DNA from: Paraclostridium ghonii
GTDB taxonomy: Bacteria > Bacillota > Clostridia > Peptostreptococcales > Peptostreptococcaceae
Assembly: GCF_030815085.1 (NCBI RefSeq)
Contig: NZ_JAUSWG010000014.1
Direction: 5' to 3' (one strand)
Length of the DNA stretch: 64,000 nucleotides
Both the position numbers and the translations under genes were made by a program. Positions 35,926 through 44,255 of this stretch are shown piece by piece. How positions within the stretch are numbered: the stretch's first letter is position 1; every line of letters begins with the position of its first letter. The notes below the pieces were generated by a model. The model was given only the letters and a program-made list of their open reading frames with translations. It was not told the origin of the DNA and searched no databases.

Positions 35926-37290
35926 ATGATTTTACAAACGAAACTATTTGGACATACGTATAAGTTTAATGGATTATACGATGTAATGGCTAAGGCTAAT
36001 GAAGAAAAATCAGGAGATAAGTTAGCAGGCGTTGCAGCGACTTCTTCAGAAGAAAGAGTTGCAGCTAAGGTTGTATTATCTCACATAAAGCTAGAAGATA
36101 TAAAAAACAATCCAGCAGTACCTTATGAAATAGACGAAGTTACAAGAATAATAATAGATGATTTAAATGAGAGAATATACGAAGAAATAAAGGATTGGAC
36201 AGTATCAGATTTAAGAGAATGGTTACTAGATTCAAATACTACAAGTGATGATATAAGTAGGATTTCAAGAGGGTTAACTTCTGAAATGATAGCTGCAGTT
36301 GCAAAATTAATGTCTAATATGGACTTAGTATATGCAGCTAAAAAAATAATTGTAAAAGCACACTGTAACACAACAATAGGAGAACCAGGAACTTTATCAG
36401 CAAGACTTCAACCAAATCATCCAACAGATGATCCAGATGGAATATTGGCATCTCTTTTAGAAGGATTAACTTATGGTATAGGAGATGCAGTACTTGGATT
36501 AAACCCTGTTGATGATTCAGTTGAAAGTGTAACTAAGGTTTTAAAAAGATTTGAAGAAGTAAAGCAAAAATTTGATATACCTACTCAGATTTGCGTACTT
36601 GCACATGTTACAACTCAAATGGAAGCTGTGAAAAAAGGTGCTCCTACAGACCTTATATTCCAATCAATTGCAGGTTCTCAAAAGGGAAATGAAGCATTTG
36701 GATTTGATGCTTCAACAATTGAAGAAGCTAGACAATTAGTTTTAAAACAAGGAACTTGTACAGGACCAAATGTAATGTACTTTGAAACAGGACAAGGTTC
36801 AGAACTTTCATCAGAAGCTCACCATGGAATAGACCAAGTTACTATGGAAGCTAGATGTTATGGATTTGCAAAAAGATTTAGCCCATTTTTAGTTAACACA
36901 GTTGTTGGATTTATAGGGCCAGAATATTTATACGATTCAAAAGAAGTTATAAGAGCAGGGCTTGAAGATCACTTTATGGGTAAATTAAGCGGGCTACCAA
37001 TGGGGGTAGATGCTTGTTATACAAACCATATGAAAGCAGACCAAAATGATATAGAGAATTTGGCTATTTTATTAACGGCAGCAGGATGTACATACTTTAT
37101 GGGAATACCTCATGGAGATGATGTAATGCTTAACTATCAAACTACAGGATATCATGAAACAGCTGCACTTAGAGAAATGTTTGGATTAACAGCAATTAAG
37201 AAGTTTGATAGCTGGTTAGAAAACATGGAATTTAGCAAAGATGGTAAGTTGATAGAAAAAGCAGGAGATGCATCTATATTATTAGGATAG
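35926..37290 (+). CDS. eutB: Ethanolamine ammonia-lyase large subunit
   Basis: A 454-residue (beta/alpha)8 barrel catalytic subunit of adenosylcobalamin-dependent ethanolamine ammonia-lyase, which turns ethanolamine into acetaldehyde and ammonia. Typical blocks include CNTTIGEPGTLSARLQPNHPTDD, QICVLAHVTTQMEA, FQSIAGSQKGNEAFGFD and MGIPHGDDVMLNYQTTGYHE. Length equals that of enteric EutB. AAAGGAGGT precedes the start. eutC follows after 11 bases. Confidence 0.98.
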   Translation: MILQTKLFGHTYKFNGLYDVMAKANEEKSGDKLAGVAATSSEERVAAKVVLSHIKLEDIKNNPAVPYEIDEVTRIIIDDLNERIYEEIKDWTVSDLREWLLDSNTTSDDISRISRGLTSEMIAAVAKLMSNMDLVYAAKKIIVKAHCNTTIGEPGTLSARLQPNHPTDDPDGILASLLEGLTYGIGDAVLGLNPVDDSVESVTKVLKRFEEVKQKFDIPTQICVLAHVTTQMEAVKKGAPTDLIFQSIAGSQKGNEAFGFDASTIEEARQLVLKQGTCTGPNVMYFETGQGSELSSEAHHGIDQVTMEARCYGFAKRFSPFLVNTVVGFIGPEYLYDSKEVIRAGLEDHFMGKLSGLPMGVDACYTNHMKADQNDIENLAILLTAAGCTYFMGIPHGDDVMLNYQTTGYHETAALREMFGLTAIKKFDSWLENMEFSKDGKLIEKAGDASILLG

Positions 37291-37301
37291 GGGGCTAAGT
37301 T

Positions 37302-38183
37302 ATGAACGAAAAGGATTTAAAAGCATTAGTAGAGCAACTAGTTGGCCAAATGGTTGGGCAAATTGATACAAACTCAATAAACGAGGTAACGAATCAAGTT
37401 ACTAAACAAATAGATAAAAATGATGATTTTATAGAAGATATAACAAGTGTAGATATAAAGAAACAATTATTAGTTGAAAATCCAAAGGATAAAGATGCTT
37501 ATTTAGATATGAAAGCAAAAACTCCTGCAAGATTAGGAACAGGAAGATGTGGATCAAGATATAAGACGTCTACAGCACTGAGATTTAGAGCAGACCATGC
37601 TGCAGCACAAGATTCAGTTTTCTCATATGTTTGTGATGAATTTATAAAAGAAAACAACTTATTTGAAGTAGAAACACTTTGTGAAAGCAAAGATGAATAC
37701 ATCACAAGACCAGATCTTGGAAGAAGATTTTCTAAAGAAACTATGGATAAGATAAAATCTAAGTTTGGAACTAATCAAAAGGTATTATTAATGGCTGGAG
37801 ATGGATTAAGTTCAGCAGCAATAGAAGCTAATTTAAAAGATATAGTACCATCTATAAAGCAAGGTTTAAAAATGTATGGAATAGATTCTAGTGAAATATT
37901 ATTTGTTAAACATTGTAGAGTTGGAGCTATGGACCATCTAGGAGAAGAATTAGGAAGCGAAGTTATATGTATGTTAGTAGGAGAAAGACCTGGACTTGTA
38001 ACTGCAGAGTCTATGTCAGCATACATTGCATACAAACCATATATAGGAATGGCAGAAGCTAAGAGAACTGTTATATCAAATATCCACAAAGGTGGAACTA
38101 CAGCAGTTGAGGCTGGTGCACACATAGCAGAATTAATAAAAACTATGTTAGAGAAAAAAGTTTCAGGAATAGATCTTAAGTAA
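37302..38183 (+). CDS. eutC: Ethanolamine ammonia-lyase small subunit
   Basis: A 293-residue subunit that helps bind adenosylcobalamin. The first 60 residues are a polar, probably helical segment of the kind that targets EutC to the microcompartment; the core follows with TPARLGTGRCGSRYKTSTALRFRADHAAAQDSVF, MAGDGLSSAAIEANL and VKHCRVGAMDHLGEELGSEVICMLVGERPGL. Directly follows eutB in the operon. Confidence 0.97.
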   Translation: MNEKDLKALVEQLVGQMVGQIDTNSINEVTNQVTKQIDKNDDFIEDITSVDIKKQLLVENPKDKDAYLDMKAKTPARLGTGRCGSRYKTSTALRFRADHAAAQDSVFSYVCDEFIKENNLFEVETLCESKDEYITRPDLGRRFSKETMDKIKSKFGTNQKVLLMAGDGLSSAAIEANLKDIVPSIKQGLKMYGIDSSEILFVKHCRVGAMDHLGEELGSEVICMLVGERPGLVTAESMSAYIAYKPYIGMAEAKRTVISNIHKGGTTAVEAGAHIAELIKTMLEKKVSGIDLK

Positions 38184-38205
38184 TCTATATAGGAGGAGTT
38201 AAACT

Positions 38206-38859
38206 ATGAAAAATGATGCAATACGCCCTAATGTCCTAGGAGTAAAAATAATTTCAAATGTAAGTCCAGAAATGGCTAAAAAATTAAATCTAGAACAACA
38301 TCATAAAAGTTTAGGATTAATAACAGCTGATTGTGATGATGTAACATATACTGCTTTAGATGAAGCAACAAAAGCTGCTGAAGTAGATGTAGTTTATGCA
38401 AAATCAATGTATGCAGGAGCTGCAAACGCTTCAACAAAACTAGCTGGAGAAGTAATAGGGATTATAGCAGGACCAAGTCCAGCAGAAGTAAGAAGTGGAT
38501 TAAATGCAGTTTTAGACTTTATGGAATATGGAGCAACTTTTATAAGTGCTAATGATGATGATTCAATAGCATATTATGCTCACTGTGTTTCAAGAACAGG
38601 AACTTACCTTTCTAAGGTAGCAAACATAAGAGAAGGAGAGGCATTAGCTTACTTAGTAGCACCTCCACTTGAAGCAATGTATGCTTTAGATGCAGCACTT
38701 AAAGCAGCAGACGTTTCTTTATGTGAGTTATTTGAACCACCTACAGAAACAAACTTTGCAGGAGCACTTCTTACAGGTTCGCAGTCAGCTTGTAAGGCAG
38801 CATGTGATGCTTTTGCACAAGCGGTTATAGCTGTAGCAGATAACCCAACAGGATTTTAA
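38206..38859 (+). CDS. eutL: Ethanolamine microcompartment shell protein EutL (BMC-T)
   Basis: A 217-residue tandem-BMC trimeric shell protein with a gated pore thought to pass large cofactors. Family blocks: IRPNVLGVKIISNVSPEMAK, LGLITADCDDVTYTALDEATKAA, YAGAANASTKLAGEVIGIIAGP and the second repeat LAYLVAPPLEAMYALDAALKAADV. AGGAGG precedes the start. Its length and motifs fit enteric EutL closely. Confidence 0.97.
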   Translation: MKNDAIRPNVLGVKIISNVSPEMAKKLNLEQHHKSLGLITADCDDVTYTALDEATKAAEVDVVYAKSMYAGAANASTKLAGEVIGIIAGPSPAEVRSGLNAVLDFMEYGATFISANDDDSIAYYAHCVSRTGTYLSKVANIREGEALAYLVAPPLEAMYALDAALKAADVSLCELFEPPTETNFAGALLTGSQSACKAACDAFAQAVIAVADNPTGF

Positions 38860-38868
38860 GGTTAGATA

Positions 38869-39426
38869 ATGAATGCTTTAGGATTAGTTGAAACAATTGG
38901 TTATGTTGCTGCGATAGAAGCTTTAGATGTTTGCTTAAAGTCTGCAAGCGTAGAAGTTGTTGGAATACAAAAGGTAGGACAAGGCATAGTTACAATTGAG
39001 GTAACCGGAGATGTTGGCGCAGTACAATCAGCAGTAGAAGCTGCAAAATATGCTGCCCCAAAAGTAGGAGTATTAAGATCTACTCATGTAATACCAAGAC
39101 TACATGGTGATGTGCATAATGCCTTATTTAAAAAAGAAGATATTAAAAGTGTAGAAGAAGAAATTTTACATGAAATAGAAGAAAAAGAAATGAAAGCCGA
39201 AGTTGAAGATATTCAAGAAGTAATAGAAATAGATGATGTAAAAGAAGAAGAACACGATGATAAGAAAGATGAGTTAGAAAAACCTAATTTATCAAATCTT
39301 AGTGTAAAAGAACTTAAAAACTTAGCTAAGTCATTGGGATCAAAGAAGACATATAAAGAATTAAATGCTTTAAAGAAAGAAGAATTAATTTCTTTAGTAG
39401 ATAAGTTTTATAGAGAGGATGAATAA
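38869..39426 (+). CDS. eutK: BMC-domain shell protein with C-terminal Rho-N-like extension (EutK-like)
   Basis: A 185-residue protein. Residues 1-90 are a BMC-H domain (MNALGLVETIGYVAAIEALDVCLKSA...GDVGAVQSAVEAAK...STHVIPRLH). Residues about 95-140 are a highly acidic Glu/Lys/Asp linker. Residues about 140-185 (LSNLSVKELKNLAKSLGS..TYKELNALKKEELISLV) look like a Rho N-terminal/SAP-type helical domain. Enteric EutK has the same plan, BMC plus a nucleic-acid-binding tail, so I use that symbol. Some clostridial annotations call this gene eutM and the shorter BMC gene at 40955 eutK. Confidence 0.85.
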   Translation: MNALGLVETIGYVAAIEALDVCLKSASVEVVGIQKVGQGIVTIEVTGDVGAVQSAVEAAKYAAPKVGVLRSTHVIPRLHGDVHNALFKKEDIKSVEEEILHEIEEKEMKAEVEDIQEVIEIDDVKEEEHDDKKDELEKPNLSNLSVKELKNLAKSLGSKKTYKELNALKKEELISLVDKFYREDE

Positions 39427-39428
39427 CG

Positions 39429-40898
39429 ATGACACTTTTAGATAAAGATTTAGTATCTATACAAGAAGTTAGAACTCTTGTAAAAAATGCTAAAGCTGCA
39501 CAGATAAAACTAGAATCTATGAATCAAGAACAAATAGATAAAATAGTAAAAGCTATTGCAGATGCAGGATTTGAAAATGCTGAAAAATTAGCTAAAATGG
39601 CTAATGAAGAAACTGGATTTGGAAAATATGAAGATAAAATAATCAAAAACGTATTTGCATCTAAGATGGTTTATGAAACTTTAAAAGATACAAAAACAGT
39701 TGGGATAATAGGTGAAGATAAAGAAAATAAAACTATAGACATAGCAACTCCAGTTGGAGTAGTAGCTGGACTTATACCATCAACTAATCCAACATCTACT
39801 GTAATATATAAAGCTATGATTGCTTTAAAAGGTGGAAATGCTATAGTATTTTCTCCACACCCAAATGCTAAAAAATGTATCCTTGAAACTGTAGAAATAA
39901 TAAAAGATGCAGCAGTTAATGCAGGATGCCCTAAAGATGCAATAGGATGTATAAGTACACCGAGCTTACAAGGCACGAGTGAATTAATGAAGCATAAATT
40001 AACTTCATTAATACTTGCAACAGGTGGAGAAGCAATGGTTAAAGCTGCATATTCATCAGGAACACCAGCTATAGGGGTTGGACCTGGAAATGGACCAGCT
40101 TTTATAGATAAAAGTGCAGATATCAAGCTAGCTGTTAAGAGAATAATAGACTCTAAAACATTTGACAATGGAACTATATGTGCATCAGAACAATCTATAG
40201 TAATAGAAGAATCTATTGAAAATGAAGTTGTAAGTGAACTTAAAAATCAAGGAGCATATTTCTTAAATGAAGATGAAAGCGAAAAACTTTCAAAATTCAT
40301 AATGAGAGCTAATGGGACTATGAATCCTCAAATAGTTGGGAAAAGTGTTGAAACTATTTGTAAATTAGCAAATTTAAACAACGTACCAAGCTCAGCTAAA
40401 GTTTTAGTAGCAAGAGAGACAAAAGTAGGACCAGATGTAGCTTATTCTAGAGAAAAGCTTACACCAATACTTGCATTTTATGTAGAAAAAAATATAGATT
40501 CTATAATAACTAGATGTAGAGAAATACTATTAAATGAAGGTGCTGGTCATACGTTTTCAATGCATGCTAATGATGAAGAACTAGTAAAAATATTTGCTCT
40601 TCATATGCCAGTATCTAGAATTTTAGTAAACACTCCATCTACTCTTGGAGGAATAGGAGCTTCAACAAACTTAACTCCAGCTCTAACGTTAGGGTGTGGG
40701 GCTATAGGTGGAAGTTCAACATCAAACAATATAGGACCACTAGACTTAATAAATATTAAAAAAGTAGCCTATGGAGTTAAAGAAATGGAAGAATTAAGAG
40801 GAAATAAACCTCAGAATGCAAATGTAAACATATCTTTAGGTGATAAGGAAGAGTTAATAAATATATTAGTAAAAAGAATAATAGAAGAATTAAGATAA
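39429..40898 (+). CDS. eutE: Acetaldehyde dehydrogenase (CoA-acylating) EutE
   Basis: A 489-residue aldehyde dehydrogenase-fold enzyme making acetyl-CoA from acetaldehyde, CoA and NAD+. The N-terminal 20 residues (LLDKDLVSIQEVRTLVKNAKAAQ) look like the amphipathic encapsulation helix of this family. Cofactor blocks are TPVGVVAGLIPSTNPTSTV and ILATGGEAMVKAAYSSGTPAIGVGPGN; the catalytic Cys is in DNGTICASEQS. It starts two bases after the previous stop, with its ribosome binding site in that gene. Confidence 0.97.
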   Translation: MTLLDKDLVSIQEVRTLVKNAKAAQIKLESMNQEQIDKIVKAIADAGFENAEKLAKMANEETGFGKYEDKIIKNVFASKMVYETLKDTKTVGIIGEDKENKTIDIATPVGVVAGLIPSTNPTSTVIYKAMIALKGGNAIVFSPHPNAKKCILETVEIIKDAAVNAGCPKDAIGCISTPSLQGTSELMKHKLTSLILATGGEAMVKAAYSSGTPAIGVGPGNGPAFIDKSADIKLAVKRIIDSKTFDNGTICASEQSIVIEESIENEVVSELKNQGAYFLNEDESEKLSKFIMRANGTMNPQIVGKSVETICKLANLNNVPSSAKVLVARETKVGPDVAYSREKLTPILAFYVEKNIDSIITRCREILLNEGAGHTFSMHANDEELVKIFALHMPVSRILVNTPSTLGGIGASTNLTPALTLGCGAIGGSSTSNNIGPLDLINIKKVAYGVKEMEELRGNKPQNANVNISLGDKEELINILVKRIIEELR

Positions 40899-40954
40899 TT
40901 AAAATTTGTTAAATAAAAATTAAAATAAACTATAAAATTTTGGAGGGAAATATT

Positions 40955-41242
40955 ATGGCAAACGCAAACGCATTAGGAATGATAGAAACTAAAGGATTAG
41001 TAGGAGCAATAGAAGCAGCAGATGCAATGGTTAAAGCAGCAAATGTTCAATTAGTTGGAAAAGAACAAGTTGGTGGAGGATTAGTTACAGTAATGGTAAG
41101 AGGAGATGTTGGGGCTGTTAAAGCTGCAACAGACGCAGGAGCAGCTGCAGCTGAAAGAGTAGGAGAATTAGTATCAGTACATGTTATACCAAGACCACAC
41201 TTTGAAGTAGATGCTATATTACCAAAAGTTAGCGAAAAGTAA
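40955..41242 (+). CDS. eutM: Major hexameric shell protein EutM (BMC-H)
   Basis: A 95-residue single-BMC shell protein, almost colinear with enteric EutM: ALGMIETKGLVGAIEAADAMVKAANVQLVG.EQVGGGLVTVMVRGDVGAVKAATDAGAAAAERVGELVSVHVIPRPH. It would make the bulk of the shell facets, with a small pore around the GGG turn. I chose the ATG at 40955, nine bases from GGAGGG, over an ATG at 40940 that overlaps the ribosome binding site. A hairpin terminator follows, which may lower expression of the genes downstream. Confidence 0.96.
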   Translation: MANANALGMIETKGLVGAIEAADAMVKAANVQLVGKEQVGGGLVTVMVRGDVGAVKAATDAGAAAAERVGELVSVHVIPRPHFEVDAILPKVSEK

Positions 41243-41260
41243 TAAAAATTTAAAGTAAAT

Positions 41261-41292
41261 AGGGGTTGTTTCAATTCGAGACACCCCTTTTT
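41261..41292 (+). terminator. Internal (probably partial) terminator in the eut locus
   Basis: GGGGTTGTTTC pairs with GAGACACCCC with two bulged T, followed by TTTTT. It lies between eutM and eutT and could enrich shell transcripts over downstream ones. Confidence 0.7.
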
Positions 41293-41318
41293 ACACATCC
41301 GATAGGAGTTGTGAGTAT

Positions 41319-42077
41319 ATGGGTGTTCTAACAGAAAGTGAAGTAAGAAAAAAAATAGGACATACAGATATAAAAGAATTTTACGTTCAAAAAGGTCAAA
41401 TTATAACGCCTTCAGCAAAATCTTATTTAAATGATAAGAATATAGTTTTAAAATATGTAGATTCATTAGACGACATAGAAAAAAATAAAAATAGTGAAGT
41501 TAAGAATGATGTAAAACAAGAAAAAAAATATAAGTATGTTACTGTATTTGGAGCTAATTTAGACGAAAAACCTGAACATATGACTTCTTTAAACGGTAAT
41601 TTACTTGTATTTAAAGATCATAAAAGAATTGTTTTAAGAGGCAAGGTAGACTCCTTAGAAGCTAGAATTTTGCAAGCTCAAATTTTATGTAAAAAACATG
41701 ATATGAAAAAGCTATTAAAAGACCTTCAAGAAGTTTTAGAGTTTGTTAGAAACATAATGAGATGTGAAGTTTTAGAAGAAAAATTAGAAGAATTTAAACT
41801 TTTAGGATTGACACCACAAGAGTTAAGAGAACAATCTCATTATCCCAAGAAATACTTTGGAATAGGTCATGAGTTTCCAAATTATGAAATGGGAGAAATG
41901 GTAGTTGAGATAAATAGTATAAGAACACTAACAAGAGAAGTAGAGCTTGCTGCATATGAAGCTTTTAAAGGAGAATATGGACAAGTTGAAAGAGAAGATT
42001 TAATAAAAGCTTTAAACCGATTATCCTCAGTATTTTGGATTATGATCTATAAAATTAGAACAAATAAATATAAATAG
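41319..42077 (+). CDS. eutT: Ethanolamine utilization cobalamin adenosyltransferase EutT
   Basis: A 252-residue enzyme that makes adenosylcobalamin, the EutBC cofactor, from ATP and reduced cobalamin. The N-terminal segment (VLTESEVRKKIGHTDIKEFYVQKGQIITPSAKSYL) matches the EutT family, and the C-terminal helical part (about 85-250) belongs to the PduO/EutT-type adenosyltransferases. The His-x11-CCxxC metal motif known from the Salmonella enzyme is not present: there is no Cys-Cys pair. eutD follows directly. Confidence 0.9.
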   Translation: MGVLTESEVRKKIGHTDIKEFYVQKGQIITPSAKSYLNDKNIVLKYVDSLDDIEKNKNSEVKNDVKQEKKYKYVTVFGANLDEKPEHMTSLNGNLLVFKDHKRIVLRGKVDSLEARILQAQILCKKHDMKKLLKDLQEVLEFVRNIMRCEVLEEKLEEFKLLGLTPQELREQSHYPKKYFGIGHEFPNYEMGEMVVEINSIRTLTREVELAAYEAFKGEYGQVEREDLIKALNRLSSVFWIMIYKIRTNKYK

Positions 42078-42089
42078 TTGGAGGATAGC

Positions 42090-42722
42090 ATGAATATAGC
42101 ATTAGATAATATCGTAGATGAAGTTGTAAAAAGAGTAAAAAAAGAAGCATTTATAGAAGTTGAAGCGTCTGGAAGACATATTCATTTAAGTAGAGCGGAT
42201 ATAGATAAATTATTTGGAGTAGGATATCAACTTACAAAGCTAAAAGACTTATCTCAACCAGGTCAATATGCTTGTAAAGAGAGAGTTTGTATAAGTGGAC
42301 CTAAAGGTGAGTTTAAAAATGTTATAGTACTTGGACCAGAAAGAGCGCAAACTCAAGTTGAAGTATCTTTAACTGATTGTTCTAAATTAGGATTAAAAGC
42401 ACCTATAAAGCAAAGTGGAGATTTAAATGGAACGCTAGGTATAAAAGTATACACAGAAAAAGAAAGTATTAATTTAGAAAAAGGCCTTATGGTAGCAAAA
42501 AGACATGTGCATATGAATGAAGAGGATGCTAAAAAGTTTAACGTTTCTGACAATGAAGTTGTAAAAGTTAAGGTATTTGGAAAAAGACCATTAATATTTG
42601 ATGATGTTGTTATAAGAGTTAATAAAAACTTTGAAACATTTATGCATATTGATTATGATGAAGCCAATGCATGCGGATTTAGCAAAGGATGTTTAGCTAG
42701 AATAATAAAAGATAATCTATAA
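42090..42722 (+). CDS. eutD: Phosphate acetyltransferase, PduL type (EutD)
   Basis: A 210-residue PduL-family phosphotransacylase, unrelated to classical Pta, converting acetyl-CoA to acetyl phosphate and freeing CoA inside the compartment. Both zinc-binding half-domains are visible: EVEASGRHIHLSRADID in the first and MVAKRHVHMNEEDAKKF in the second. The first 25 residues are an amphipathic encapsulation-peptide-like helix. ATG at 42090 has GGAGGA upstream; an in-frame TTG at 42078 is less likely. Confidence 0.93.
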   Translation: MNIALDNIVDEVVKRVKKEAFIEVEASGRHIHLSRADIDKLFGVGYQLTKLKDLSQPGQYACKERVCISGPKGEFKNVIVLGPERAQTQVEVSLTDCSKLGLKAPIKQSGDLNGTLGIKVYTEKESINLEKGLMVAKRHVHMNEEDAKKFNVSDNEVVKVKVFGKRPLIFDDVVIRVNKNFETFMHIDYDEANACGFSKGCLARIIKDNL

Positions 42723-42736
42723 GGTAGGTGAGATGT

Positions 42737-43417
42737 ATGGATTATGATAAGCTTATAGAATTTATAGTAGATGAAATATATACAAAACTTAAAAATCAAG
42801 ATGCAAAAGAAAATAAAGATCTTCCTATATGTGTATTAATGTGGGAAAGAGATGAAGAAAAGTATAAATTCTTAAATGATAAATTTAAAGTTTTAAGCTA
42901 TAACAAAGATATAAAAGACTGTGATGTTTTAGTAATATCAAGACTTTGCTTAAGAGGTCTTTGTAATTTAGCTATGGGAAATAGTGTTTCAGATGAAGAA
43001 CGTTTTATACTAAAGATGATTATGAGCGGTAAAAAAGTTTATATAATGGAAGATGGACTTGAATATAAAAGGTATAAACAAACAGCTCCAAAAGCTTTAT
43101 ATAACAAATATTTAAACTTTGAAAAAGAAATTAAGAGCTATGGGGTAGAGATAATAAAAGATTCGAAAAGCATATTAAATGAAAATAAAATAAATTGCAA
43201 AGAAGAGCATATAGAAAAAAACAAAGAAAATGAATTGCACGTAAATTTAAATAAAGATGTACTTGATTTGAGAAGTAAAAAACTTATATCAGAATCTGAT
43301 TTAAGAAAACCTCAAATAAATGGTATAGATAAAATTTTATTAGGTAAGAAAAGTATAATAACGCCACTAGCTAATGATTTTATAAGAATACACAACTTAA
43401 AAGTAGATAAAGAGTAA
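42737..43417 (+). CDS. Ethanolamine utilization protein, TIGR02536-type, unknown role
   Basis: A 226-residue protein found in Firmicute eut loci and, as I recall, covered by the family TIGR02536. The first 20 residues (MDYDKLIEFIVDEIYTKLKNQ) look like an encapsulation helix. Residues about 28-145 resemble a flavoprotein-like Rossmann fold (LPICVLMWERDEEKY, DCDVLVISRLCLRGLCNLAMG, GKKVYIMEDGLEYKRY). The C terminus (LISESDLRKPQINGIDKILLGKKSIITPLANDF) repeats a motif seen at the EutT N terminus. Its role is unknown; a flavin link to cobalamin reduction is speculation. Confidence 0.75.
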   Translation: MDYDKLIEFIVDEIYTKLKNQDAKENKDLPICVLMWERDEEKYKFLNDKFKVLSYNKDIKDCDVLVISRLCLRGLCNLAMGNSVSDEERFILKMIMSGKKVYIMEDGLEYKRYKQTAPKALYNKYLNFEKEIKSYGVEIIKDSKSILNENKINCKEEHIEKNKENELHVNLNKDVLDLRSKKLISESDLRKPQINGIDKILLGKKSIITPLANDFIRIHNLKVDKE

Positions 43418-43430
43418 AGGAGATATTCTT

Positions 43431-43703
43431 ATGGAGATTGGAAAAGTAGTTGGAAATGTTTGGGCCACAAGAAAAGATGAAAAATTATGTGGACAAAAAT
43501 TATTAGTTTTAAAACTTTTAAAAAACAAAGATTCATATAGTGATGGATTTTTAGTTGCAGCTGATAATGCAGGAGCAGGGAATGGAGATTTAGTATTAGT
43601 TACTAGAGGATCTGGAGCTAGAGAATCTTTGGAGGACAGATCTATACCAGTTGATGCTACCATAGTTGGAGTTGTAGATTCATTAGAGGTACATGATGAA
43701 TAA
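43431..43703 (+). CDS. eutN: Microcompartment vertex protein EutN
   Basis: A 90-residue EutN/CcmL-family protein that forms pentamers closing the shell vertices. MEIGKVVGNVWATRKDEKLCGQKLLVLKLL, VAADNAGAGNGDLVLVTRGSGAR and DATIVGVVDSLEV are the characteristic strands. AAAGGAGAT precedes the start. Its end overlaps the start of the next gene. Confidence 0.96.
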   Translation: MEIGKVVGNVWATRKDEKLCGQKLLVLKLLKNKDSYSDGFLVAADNAGAGNGDLVLVTRGSGARESLEDRSIPVDATIVGVVDSLEVHDE

Positions 43704-44253
43704 AAGCATAGGCTCTATAGAGTTTAGAAGTATTGCAAAGGGAATTGAAGTATCTAATGAAATGGTTAAAAAATCTTATGTTGATATATTATACTTAAAA
43801 AGTATTTGTCCGGGTAAATTTATTATAATTATAAGCGGTGATACAGGAGAAGTTAATACTGCTGTAGATTATGGGCTTAGTATATCGCAAGGATTTATTG
43901 TAGATAGCTTTGTTATAAACTCAGTACATGAAAGCATAATATATGCATTAAAAAACAAATACGAACCTATAACTGAAGTTAGTTGTATAGGGGTTATGGA
44001 AACTAGTAAAGTGTGTGCAGGATTAAAAGCATTAGATAAAACTTTAAAAAGTAGTGATACAACCATCATTAAGCTTCAATTGTCATTTGCAATAGGAGGA
44101 AAACTTGTATATATAGTATGTGGAAGTTTAAGTAGTGTAAATTATGGAATAGATGAAGGTAAAAAAGAATTAAATGATAAAGAAATAATAAAAGCTGCAG
44201 TAATGCCTCATGTAGATGAAAAAATAATAAAACATTTAATAGGGAGAGGATAA
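43696..44253 (+). CDS. PduT-like tandem-BMC shell protein with Fe-S cysteine
   Basis: A 185-residue trimeric shell protein with two BMC domains (about 1-90 and 95-180). It aligns to PduT of the propanediol compartment along its whole length: IGSIEFRSIAKGIEVSNEMVKKSYVDILYLKSICPGKF, then the second repeat IGVMETSKVCAGLKALDKTLKSS and FAIGGKLVYIVCG. The Cys in SICPGKF is the one that in PduT holds a [4Fe-4S] cluster in the trimer pore. It overlaps eutN by eight bases (start ATG at 43696, or 43693). Confidence 0.88.
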   Translation: MNKSIGSIEFRSIAKGIEVSNEMVKKSYVDILYLKSICPGKFIIIISGDTGEVNTAVDYGLSISQGFIVDSFVINSVHESIIYALKNKYEPITEVSCIGVMETSKVCAGLKALDKTLKSSDTTIIKLQLSFAIGGKLVYIVCGSLSSVNYGIDEGKKELNDKEIIKAAVMPHVDEKIIKHLIGRG

Positions 44254-44255
44254 CC

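Noticed and set aside
41245..41318. Fourth ANTAR site before eutT
   Set aside because: Only one bulged terminator hairpin is present; there is no second hexaloop hairpin with A1 and G4.
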